The notes beneath the pieces were generated by a model. The model had not been told where the DNA came from. It saw nothing but the letters and a program-made list of their open reading frames with translations, and did not search any database. Positions 24,048 through 31,165 of a stretch of 64,000 nucleotides of DNA are shown one piece after another. The first letter of the stretch is position 1. Each line of letters begins with the position of its first letter. The position numbers were made by a program, and so were the translations under genes. The DNA comes from Duganella sacchari (GTDB lineage Bacteria; Pseudomonadota; Gammaproteobacteria; Burkholderiales; Burkholderiaceae_D): contig NZ_FRCX01000002.1 in NCBI RefSeq assembly GCF_900143065.1, positions 1 through 64,000 of the forward strand. The letters are read 5' to 3'.

Positions 24048-25199
24048 TCAGGCAGCGTTATGAAGGCGGTTACCGAAATGGATAATGGCCTGCACCCCTC
24101 GGCGCAAGGTGGCCACGTCATCGGAAATATACCCTATCCTAATATAACCTGGCACCCCCAATGCTTCGCCTGGCATGACCGCGACCGCGTATTCGGCCAG
24201 CAGCTGTTCGCTGAAGTGGATGGTATCCATGGTCAGGCTGGAAATGTCGCCCCACAGATAGGGGCCGGACGCGGGGCAGTGCATGGTCATCCACGGCAGG
24301 CCACATACCAGGTCCAGCACCAGGTTGCGCCGCTGGCGGTAGTCCTCCAGCATGGCGTCCGGTTCGCCGCTTTCAAATGCGGCGGCCATGGCCAGCTGCA
24401 TCAGCATCGGCGCGGCGGCGGTGATCGGCCCTTGCAGCGTTTCCATGGCGGCGACCAGGTGCGCCGGGGCGACCGCGAAGCCGGCGCGCCAGCCCATCAT
24501 GGCATAGCTTTGCGAGGCCGAATACAGGGTGACGATGCCCAGCTCCTGCCAGTTGCCGCGCGCCGCCAGGCTGATATGGCTGCCGTCAAAGATCAGCTTT
24601 TCGTAGCTTTCATCGACGATGGCGCGCGTGCCCGTGCGCTTCATCCAGGCGGCGATACAATCGAGTTCCTGCTGCTTCAGCACCGCGCCGGTCGGGTTGT
24701 GCGGATTGTTGATGATGAGGATGCGCGCCGGCGGCAGGCTGTCGAGCAATGTGTCGTTTATCTCCAACGGCAGATCGACCAGCACCGGCTTCAGCTCCAG
24801 CAATTCGCAGGTGGCGACATAGGCCGGCCAGTGCGGTTTGAAGATGATGACGGTGTCGCCGGGATCGGCCATCACGTACAGCGCCTGATATAAAGCCTGC
24901 TTGGCGCCATTGGTCACGAGGATCTCTTCGGGCCGGGCCGGGATGGCGTTTTCCTTGACCACCTTGGCCGCCAACCGCGCACGGATCTGACTGTCGCCAG
25001 CGACCGCCGTATAGGGCAGGTAGGGCTGCGCCAGGCCGTGCTGCACCGCGTCCAGCACGGTGGGCGGCGCCTGGAAATGCGAAATGGCGATGGAGAAATC
25101 GATCACGTCGTCGCCACAGGCTTTCATGGCGTCGACACGGCCATGCATGGCCGTTGTGGCCAGAGGTTTAGAGCGGGCAATGCGGCGAGAGAGGTCCAT
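24048..25199 (-). CDS. Class I/II aminotransferase-fold protein lacking the PLP lysine
   Basis: The 383-residue protein follows the aspartate/alanine aminotransferase fold type I throughout: 'PYTAVAGDSQIR', 'LVTNGAKQALY', 'NNPHNPTG' at 164-171, 'IVDESYEKL' with D196 and Y199, and the C-terminal 'YIRIGYI' arginine. The internal aldimine lysine, expected in 'SxSKxxxxxGxR', is replaced: the protein reads 'SASQSYAMMGWR', so Q230 (codon CAA, plus positions 24510-24512) stands where Lys should be. One base change (AAA to CAA) would do this. Without Lys it should not work as a normal transaminase; it could be a pseudoenzyme, a ligand-binding sensor, or a variant using another base. It is the first gene of an operon with the hybrid kinase and M20 peptidase, divergent from an amino-acid binding protein at 25327. 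Confidence 0.83.
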   Translation of the reverse strand: MDLSRRIARSKPLATTAMHGRVDAMKACGDDVIDFSIAISHFQAPPTVLDAVQHGLAQPYLPYTAVAGDSQIRARLAAKVVKENAIPARPEEILVTNGAKQALYQALYVMADPGDTVIIFKPHWPAYVATCELLELKPVLVDLPLEINDTLLDSLPPARILIINNPHNPTGAVLKQQELDCIAAWMKRTGTRAIVDESYEKLIFDGSHISLAARGNWQELGIVTLYSASQSYAMMGWRAGFAVAPAHLVAAMETLQGPITAAAPMLMQLAMAAAFESGEPDAMLEDYRQRRNLVLDLVCGLPWMTMHCPASGPYLWGDISSLTMDTIHFSEQLLAEYAVAVMPGEALGVPGYIRIGYISDDVATLRRGVQAIIHFGNRLHNAA

Positions 25200-25326
25200 A
25201 TTGATTCACTTTAGGAAATATTTATTCTACTTCAATCAGACTGACATGCAAGTAGCTATTCGCAATCGTGCGTTGCCGTCTGGTATGCTAGTGGTGTTAG
25301 CCAATGAGGATTCCAACGAGGATTTT

Positions 25327-26490
25327 ATGCAGTTCACAACAAAAACAGTTTGCCAGGCACTGACGCTGGCCTTTGTCGCCGGAGTCGGCGCGACTTCCGC
25401 CCATGCGGAAGACATCATCAAGATCGGCCACGTGGCCGCCACCTCCGGCCCGATCGCCCATCTGGGCAAGGACAACGAGAACGGCGCGCGCATGGCCGTG
25501 GAAGAATTGAACGCCAAGGGCGTGCTCATCGGCGGCAAGAAGTACAAGGTCGTGATGCAGGCCGAGGACGACGCGGGCGATCCCAAGCAAGCCACCGCCG
25601 TGGCGCAAAAACTGGTGGACGCCAAAGTGCAGGGCGTGATCGGCCACGAGACCTCGGGCACCACGATTCCGGCGTCGCGCATTTACTACGATGCCGGCAT
25701 TCCGCAGATCACGCCATCGGCCAGCTCGCCGCAGTACACGCGCCAGCGCTACAACACCACGTTCCGCAACATTGCCAATGATGAGCAGCTCGGCCCGGCC
25801 CTGGCGCGCTACGCGATGCAGAGCATGCAGGCCAAGCGCATCGCCGTGGTGGACGACCGCACCTCTTACGGCAAAGGCCTGGCCGACGAATTCGTCAAGA
25901 CCGTCAAGAAGACCGGCGCCGCCAGCGGCACCACGATTGTCTCGACCCAGTTCACCAACGACAAGGCGACCGACTTCAGCGCCATCCTGACCGCGATCAA
26001 GGCCACCAAACCGGACATGATCTTCTTCGGCGGCATGGATGCGGTGGCCGGCCCCATGCTGCGCCAGATGAAGCAGCTGGGCATTCCGATCAAGTTCATG
26101 GGCGGCGACGGCATGTGCTCGGACTCGGTGCCGCGCCTGGCCGGCGAAGGCATGAGCGATGGCCAGGTGATCTGCGCGGAAGCGGGCGGTGTCGAGCCGT
26201 CGCAGGAAAAAGGCATGGCCGAATTCCACGCCCGCTACAAGAAACGCTTTGGCATCGAGGTGCAGACCTACGCGCCATACACCTATGACGCGCTGATGAC
26301 CATGGTCGACGCCATGCAGAAAGCCGGCTCGCCAGATCCGGCGAAGTATTTGCCGGTGCTGGCCAAGATCAGCCACAAAGGCGTGACCGGCAATATCGCG
26401 TTTGACGCGCGTGGCGACATCCAGAATGGTGTGCTGACAATCTTCACCTTCAAAGACGCCAAACGCCAGAAGCTGGCTGTGATGAAATAA
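25327..26490 (+). CDS. Branched-chain amino-acid type ABC substrate-binding protein
   Basis: A 387-residue LivJ/LivK-type periplasmic protein. It has a signal peptide ending at 'SAHA|ED' (about 24), then 'IIKIGHVAATSGPIAHLGKDNENGA' (in parts), the family's first lobe, 'GVIGHETSGTTIPASRIY' and 'ITPSASSPQYT' for the ligand pocket, and 'PYTYDALMTMVDAM' near the end. It should bind leucine-like amino acids or related compounds in the periplasm. The ATG at 25327 follows a GAGG element. No LivH/M/G/F permease or ATPase genes are within the window, so it is an orphan that may supply a transporter encoded elsewhere. It is divergent from the aminotransferase/kinase operon, with 127 bp between, and may be functionally linked to it. 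Confidence 0.9.
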   Translation: MQFTTKTVCQALTLAFVAGVGATSAHAEDIIKIGHVAATSGPIAHLGKDNENGARMAVEELNAKGVLIGGKKYKVVMQAEDDAGDPKQATAVAQKLVDAKVQGVIGHETSGTTIPASRIYYDAGIPQITPSASSPQYTRQRYNTTFRNIANDEQLGPALARYAMQSMQAKRIAVVDDRTSYGKGLADEFVKTVKKTGAASGTTIVSTQFTNDKATDFSAILTAIKATKPDMIFFGGMDAVAGPMLRQMKQLGIPIKFMGGDGMCSDSVPRLAGEGMSDGQVICAEAGGVEPSQEKGMAEFHARYKKRFGIEVQTYAPYTYDALMTMVDAMQKAGSPDPAKYLPVLAKISHKGVTGNIAFDARGDIQNGVLTIFTFKDAKRQKLAVMK

Positions 26491-26508
26491 ACACGCCTAC
26501 TTCGAGGA

Positions 26509-27030
26509 CTAAATCCGCATCCCCAGCCAGATCACCGATTCCGTTGCGGCGGATACGGTGGTCTCTAGCAGGCGGGCCCATGGTCCGCCTGTCTGCACAT
26601 GACCGGCAGCCAGGTCGTGATGCTCCTGTTCCTCCCCGATGATGGCGACGACTGCCGCCAATGCCGCCGCATCGTCCTTGAGTTGCACCATCTGTTGCTG
26701 CAAATGCCGCAGCACGACCCGTTCGACCGCCAGCGTGGTCTGCGCGATGGCGCGCGCGCCCAATAATCCCGTCAGCACGCCCAGCCCATATCCACCGATC
26801 GCGCACAACCAGTAGCTTTTGCAACGCCGCACGCCGCGCCGCGTGAGTTCGGCGAGGAAGATCGCGCGGTGCCGCTCCTCGTGAGACTTGAACGATTCCA
26901 GTTGCGCGACCAGTCCCTTTGCCGTCAGGCGGGCCATCAGGATCTGTCCTGCGTAAATGCTGACCGCACCTTGTTCACCGGCGTGGTTGACCTTCAGGAT
27001 GCGCGCTGCGAGCGGTATGGGATTTGACAT
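26509..27030 (-). CDS. coq7: Coq7-type demethoxyubiquinone hydroxylase
   Basis: A 173-residue ferritin-like di-iron protein, started at 27030 because 'NPIPLAARILKVNHAGEQGA' is the usual N-terminal part of the family. Iron ligands are visible: E19 in 'NHAGEQGA', E51-x2-H54 in 'SHEERH', E103 in 'AVERVV', and E134-x2-H137 in 'GEEQEHH'. It hydroxylates demethoxyubiquinone at C6, the penultimate step in ubiquinone biosynthesis, replacing flavin-type UbiF in many proteobacteria. It lacks a signal peptide; the central 'WLCAIGGYGLGVLTGLLGA' is the membrane-contact helix. It stands alone downstream of the TonB-type barrel gene, separated from it by a bidirectional terminator. Confidence 0.86.
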   Translation of the reverse strand: MSNPIPLAARILKVNHAGEQGAVSIYAGQILMARLTAKGLVAQLESFKSHEERHRAIFLAELTRRGVRRCKSYWLCAIGGYGLGVLTGLLGARAIAQTTLAVERVVLRHLQQQMVQLKDDAAALAAVVAIIGEEQEHHDLAAGHVQTGGPWARLLETTVSAATESVIWLGMRI

Positions 27031-27060
27031 GGGTGCAATGTACCATGTTCGCAGGCGTAA

Positions 27061-27089
27061 AAAAACCGATGAGGTCATCATCGGTTTTT
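27061..27089. terminator. Bidirectional intrinsic terminator
   Basis: Twelve-base arms AAAAACCGATGA (27061-27072) and TCATCGGTTTTT (27078-27089) around a GGTCA loop, with A/T runs on both flanks. It lies 7 bp beyond the stop of the minus-strand barrel gene (27096) and separates it from coq7. Confidence 0.88.
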
Positions 27090-27095
27090 CGTCGA

Positions 27096-29357
27096 TCAGG
27101 CGCCGGGTGGCGGGCCGCCGGCTCCTGGACCAGGGCCGCCAGGGCCGCCCGGGCGCGGACCCCAGCCCTGCTCATGGTTCTCGTTGTTGGAGGTGCCGCT
27201 GCCGCCGAAGCGGTAGGACAGCCCGACATAGAACACGCGGCCGTCGAAGCGGCGGGTGCTGGTTTCGCGCAGTGTGGCGCTGTTGATCACGGTTTCCATC
27301 TTGTTGGTGTTGAACAAGTCCGTGACGTTGGCCACCAGGCTCAATTGCTGCGTGACGTTGTGGCGCCAGCTCATGTTGAACGTGTGGTTGGGCGAACGGT
27401 AGCCCTGGCCGGACAGCGTCTTGCCCATCATTTGCAGCGCCATCTGGATCTGGTTGGCCGGATCGTACTGGTAGTTCAGTCGCACGCGGCCGCTCAGCGA
27501 ATTGGCGGTGCGCGTCACCAGCAAACCGCTGTCGTCGTAGAAGCTTTGCTGCGAGCGGGCCAGGTTGCCGCTGGTGTTGAGCGTGAGCGATGGCGTCAGC
27601 TTGCCGCTGACGGTAAATTCCAGGCCGCTCGAATGGCTGCCTTCACCGTTGGCTTTGGTGGTCAGCAGCACGTTGGGCGCGACGAAGTAGCGGTAATCGA
27701 CGATGGCGTCGGTGTCGCGGCGGTAGTAGCCGCGCAGATTGGTTTCCAGGCCGCCGATCTTGGTTTCGTAGCCAACTTCGAACGAATCGGTCTTGGTCGG
27801 TTTCAGATTCGGATTACCTGACGAGACGTTGAATTCGTCGCGGTAGGTCACGTACGGATTCAGGTCGTTGGCGTTGGGACGGCGAATCCGGCGGGCGTAG
27901 GCGAAACGCAGGTTGGCGTTGTCGTTGACCTTGTAGGTCGCATATGCACTGGGGATGTAGTTGATGTAGCTGTTCTTGCCTTCAATGCCGCCGGTGATCT
28001 GGTGGATGTCCATGTCCGTGTATTCGGTGCGCAGGCCGGCCAGCGCGCCCCAGCGTTCGTTCAGACGCATCTGGTAGGTGCCGTACAGCGCGTACACGGT
28101 TTCATCCAGCTCGTAGCTGTTGGTGCGGCCGTTGTTGATCCTGGCGATGCCGGTGACTGGATCGATGTCGGTGTACAGCGTGTCGAAATCGTTCTTGTTG
28201 GTGGCGACCTTGTAGCCCGCCTTGGCGGTGCCGCCCCACAGCGGACGCTCGTAGTCACCGGTGAAGTCGATGATGCGGGTGCTGAATTCGTTGTGCTGGT
28301 TGGCGCGCGCGTCGATCATGCCAGGCGTGGCATACACATTGTCGTAGTTGCTGACGTTATCGTTTTCCGATGCCGACACACGCAGGTCGATCTTCAGCGT
28401 TTCGCCTGGCAGTTCGCCTTTGTGATCGTAGCGGCCGCCCCAGCTGAAGTTCTTGCTGTCGCCGGTACGCACCGTGGTGCGCTGGTAGTCGCTGGCCGGG
28501 ATCATGGCCGTGGCGCCGTTGATGTAATGGTCAGCGGAGTGCTGGTCGTTGGTACGGCTGTTGTACGAGGCGCTGCCGGCCAGGGTGTCGGTCTGATTCA
28601 GGTTGTAGCTGACGGTGCCGTTCAGGCCCGCCATGTCATTCAGGCCGCGGCCGACGGACTGCTGGCTGCTGTGAACGAACTGGCCGCTGAGTGGATCGAG
28701 GCGGTCGCGCGTGACATCGGCCACCGAGTTGCGGCCATCGTGTCGCACGTTGGCGCTGCCCTGGAAACCCCAGGCGCCTTCGTTGTAGCTGCCGTTGACG
28801 GCGCTGTTGTAGCGGCCCGCAGTGCCGGCGTTGCCGTTGACGGTGGTAAAACCGCCGGGCTTGCGGTTGCGGCGCATCACCAGGTTCAGGATGGGGCCGC
28901 CGCCGGCTTCGTTGCCGAACTGCGCGCCGGGATTGTTGATGACCTCAATCGATTCGATGTCGTCGGCGGCCATGGCCTGCAGCGCCGGGCCGCGGTTATC
29001 GCCCTGCAGCATGGCTGAGGGCTTGCCATCGACCATGATCTGGACGTTGGGGCTGCCACGCAGGGTGATGCTGCCGTCCGGATCGACGTTGACGGAGGGG
29101 ACGTTGTTGAGCGCATCGGCAGCGGAGCCGTTGGTGCTGGAGACGTCGGATTTCACATCGTAGACCTGGCGGTCGATGCGGTTGGTGGGGCGTTCGGCTG
29201 AAACAGTTACCTCCGGAACGACGGCGTCTTTGGCGTCTTTGGCTTTAACGGCGGTCGTAGCGGGCTTTGTGGCTGGCTTTTCGGGAGTGGTGTTTTGAGC
29301 GTAAGCTGGCAGAATAGCGCTGCCGGTAAGGCAGCAGGTAAGCAGTATCTTTTGCAT
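27096..29357 (-). CDS. TonB-dependent receptor-like outer-membrane barrel with Gly/Pro tail
   Basis: A 753-residue protein with signal peptide ('CCLTGSAILPAYA|QN'), a short Lys/Ala/Pro linker, and a plug with 'PEVTVSAERPTNRIDRQVYDV' (in parts), 'LNNVPSVNVDPDGSITLRG' and 'IESIEVINNPGAQFGNEAGGG'. Then follows a barrel of the outer-membrane beta-barrel family that accompanies such plugs. Unlike normal barrels, whose last residue is Phe or Tyr at the C-terminus, this one ends its last strand at 'YVGLSYRF' and then adds about 33 residues rich in Gly, Pro and Arg ('NENHEQGWGPRPGGPGGPG'). The substrate is unknown. An extended -10 lies upstream at 29397-29402. It is monocistronic, closed by the terminator at 27061-27089. 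Confidence 0.82.
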   Translation of the reverse strand: MQKILLTCCLTGSAILPAYAQNTTPEKPATKPATTAVKAKDAKDAVVPEVTVSAERPTNRIDRQVYDVKSDVSSTNGSAADALNNVPSVNVDPDGSITLRGSPNVQIMVDGKPSAMLQGDNRGPALQAMAADDIESIEVINNPGAQFGNEAGGGPILNLVMRRNRKPGGFTTVNGNAGTAGRYNSAVNGSYNEGAWGFQGSANVRHDGRNSVADVTRDRLDPLSGQFVHSSQQSVGRGLNDMAGLNGTVSYNLNQTDTLAGSASYNSRTNDQHSADHYINGATAMIPASDYQRTTVRTGDSKNFSWGGRYDHKGELPGETLKIDLRVSASENDNVSNYDNVYATPGMIDARANQHNEFSTRIIDFTGDYERPLWGGTAKAGYKVATNKNDFDTLYTDIDPVTGIARINNGRTNSYELDETVYALYGTYQMRLNERWGALAGLRTEYTDMDIHQITGGIEGKNSYINYIPSAYATYKVNDNANLRFAYARRIRRPNANDLNPYVTYRDEFNVSSGNPNLKPTKTDSFEVGYETKIGGLETNLRGYYRRDTDAIVDYRYFVAPNVLLTTKANGEGSHSSGLEFTVSGKLTPSLTLNTSGNLARSQQSFYDDSGLLVTRTANSLSGRVRLNYQYDPANQIQMALQMMGKTLSGQGYRSPNHTFNMSWRHNVTQQLSLVANVTDLFNTNKMETVINSATLRETSTRRFDGRVFYVGLSYRFGGSGTSNNENHEQGWGPRPGGPGGPGPGAGGPPPGA

Positions 29358-29396
29358 GGTGTTGACGGCGCACCGTCACTATACGGTAGAGTTGCC

Positions 29397-29402
29397 ATTA
29401 TA
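29397..29402 (-). promoter_or_regulatory. Extended -10 element for the barrel gene at 29357
   Basis: Minus-strand TGGTATAAT (TGn extended -10 with a perfect TATAAT), about 40 bp upstream of the ATG at 29357. No matching -35 was identified, which is normal for extended -10 promoters. Confidence 0.55.
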
Positions 29403-29505
29403 CCAGCGGGGTATCTGGCAAATTATCGCATTTACGCTTCTTTACTTTGGCTTTACAAACGACATAAAGCGGCGCAAGGCAAGCGCGGGCACGCGCGCGC
29501 AAGGC

Positions 29506-29532
29506 AAAAAAAGCGCCGCGACCAGCGCGGCG
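29506..29532 (-). terminator. Terminator-like hairpin in a divergent intergenic region
   Basis: CGCCGCG (29514-29520) and CGCGGCG (29526-29532) pair around a short loop, followed on the minus strand by seven T residues (29512-29506). It points away from OsmC and toward the barrel gene, where no known minus-strand transcript would end. Confidence 0.4.
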
Positions 29533-29621
29533 AAAACCACTTCAGGGTAATACAAAATCATCGTATCACGCCGGGAATCGCGCAAAATTACACTTAGGTA
29601 AGGCAACTGGAGAACAACAGC

Positions 29622-30011
29622 ATGGCACGTGGCACTGCACATATCGGGAAAGAAACATACACCACACGGCTGGAGATCGGCGCTCACGCGCTGATCGGCG
29701 ACGAGCCGGAGCGCAACGGCGGCAAGAACGCGGGACCGGCGCCCTATGATTTTCTGCTGGCGGGACTGGGCTCGTGTACCGCGATCACCTTGCGCATGTA
29801 TGCCGATCGCAAGCAGTGGCCAGTGGACGCGGTGGACGTCGACCTGCACCTGACGCACGCCGACGACGGCAGTACCGTGATCCGCCGCACGCTGACGATC
29901 ACCGGCGCGGTGGATGCCACGCAGAAAGCACGGATGGCGGAGATCGCCGAGAAAACGCCTGTCACGCTGACCCTCAAGGCCGGCCTGCGCATCGACACTG
30001 TGCTCGGCTGA
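29622..30011 (+). CDS. OsmC-family protein lacking the second cysteine
   Basis: A 129-residue cytoplasmic protein of the OsmC/Ohr fold: 'GPAPYDFLLAGLGSCTAITLRMYA' (in parts) with the nucleophilic cysteine at C52, then 'RRTLTITGAVDATQ' and the last helix 'MAEIAEKTPVTLTLKAG'. Classical OsmC/Ohr peroxiredoxins have a second, resolving Cys in that last helix ('CPV'); here it is Thr112. The protein may thus use C52 alone with an external thiol, or reduce a different oxidant. Expected role: detoxifying organic hydroperoxides. It stands alone on the plus strand, diverging from the TonB-type barrel gene. GGAGAACA lies upstream as ribosome site. Confidence 0.83.
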   Translation: MARGTAHIGKETYTTRLEIGAHALIGDEPERNGGKNAGPAPYDFLLAGLGSCTAITLRMYADRKQWPVDAVDVDLHLTHADDGSTVIRRTLTITGAVDATQKARMAEIAEKTPVTLTLKAGLRIDTVLG

Positions 30012-30130
30012 GCGCGCAACCCCGCAGGCCGTCAATGTAATTGTCATCTTCAACGGAACTTGTTAGCCCGGCTATTTGTCCAACCAAGGCAAAGTGAGCC
30101 GTGTGACGTGTATTTTCCTTGGGGGATGAT

Positions 30131-31165
30131 ATGGACCTGATTAAGTATCTGGCTAAGCATCTGGCGGGGTTGCTTGCGCTGGTGGCGAGCTGCTCGGCGA
30201 TGGGAGCGCCCTTGTTGTCGGAGGGCTTTGACGATGTGGCGACGTTGCCGGGGCGGGGCTGGGCGTTCGTCGATAGCAGTTCACCGCCGGGCACCACCGG
30301 CTGGTTTCAGGGCAACGCGGCGATCTTCCCGGCAGCGTCCGGGCCGGCGAACGCCTACATCGCGGCCAACTTCAATAACGCCGGCTTCGGCGGCGCTGTC
30401 AGCAACTGGCTGCTGACGCCGGAAGTGATGCTGACCAACGGCGAATCACTGGACTTCTCCTTGCGCCTGCTGGGCGAGGGCCTGCTGGACCGCATGGAAG
30501 TCTATGTCAGCACCGGCGGCGCCTTCTCGATGCTGGCGGCATTTGAATCGGACAGCGATACCGGCTGGCTCGACAAGACCATCCTGGTCAACGGTCTGGC
30601 TGCGCCGGCCATTGGGCGCTACGCCTTCCGCTATGTCGTGGACGACACCAGTATCAATGGTAATTATGTCGGTATCGATACCGTCAGCGTCAATGCCTTG
30701 CCGGTGCCGGATACCGTGGCCTTGCTGTGTCTGGGCCTGGTTGTGCTGCTGGGCACTGGCCGTTCGCGACGCCGATGGCTGGCCACGACCGGCCTGGCCG
30801 CCAGCGCGCTGGTGGCCAATGCGGACGAGCACGGTGTCATGAGCTTCCCCCATGTGCAGGTGATGCGGCAGCAAGCTCCGGCTACCGTTGCCGCTGCCGA
30901 TCCCGGGCAGGGCGGTTTCATGGCATACAAGGACCCGCAGACCGGCCAGCTCACCGGCCCGAATCCCGCGCAAGCCGCATTGCTGACAGCGGCCGCGCGC
31001 ACGCCGGCGCCGCTGGTCAGGCAGCGGCCGCAACTCATCCGCCCGCCGTATGGCGGCATCGGGGTGATGCTGGATGAGCGCCAGGCCCGCTACGCCATGG
31101 TCCGCAAGGCCGACGATGGCAGCATCACGGAATCCTGCGTGCCAGCCGAAGGAGAGACAAAATGA
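30131..31165 (+). CDS. PEP-CTERM-type exported protein fused to a second exported-type domain
   Basis: A 344-residue protein with a signal peptide (cut near 'SAMGA|PL', 26). Residues 27-190 form a beta-sandwich domain ('SEGFDDVATLPGRGW', 'YIAANFNNAGFGG', 'FSLRLLGEG') of the 'choice-of-anchor' type. Residues 192-215 look like a PEP-CTERM sorting signal: VPDT, a hydrophobic helix, then RSRRR. Instead of ending there, the chain continues without a stop. Residues 216-231 ('WLATTGLAASALVANA') resemble a second signal peptide, followed by a ~110-residue Pro/Gln-rich domain ending 'YAMVRKADDGSITESC'. The VPDT variant differs from the usual VPEP. Its last codons overlap the next gene (ATGA), so it is coupled to the metalloprotease. 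The start at 30131 follows GGGGGA. Confidence 0.72.
   Translation: MDLIKYLAKHLAGLLALVASCSAMGAPLLSEGFDDVATLPGRGWAFVDSSSPPGTTGWFQGNAAIFPAASGPANAYIAANFNNAGFGGAVSNWLLTPEVMLTNGESLDFSLRLLGEGLLDRMEVYVSTGGAFSMLAAFESDSDTGWLDKTILVNGLAAPAIGRYAFRYVVDDTSINGNYVGIDTVSVNALPVPDTVALLCLGLVVLLGTGRSRRRWLATTGLAASALVANADEHGVMSFPHVQVMRQQAPATVAAADPGQGGFMAYKDPQTGQLTGPNPAQAALLTAAARTPAPLVRQRPQLIRPPYGGIGVMLDERQARYAMVRKADDGSITESCVPAEGETK

Noticed and set aside
23199..24893. 564-codon open frame opposite the kinase and aminotransferase-like genes
   Set aside because: Spans two real genes in antisense and lacks any family feature.
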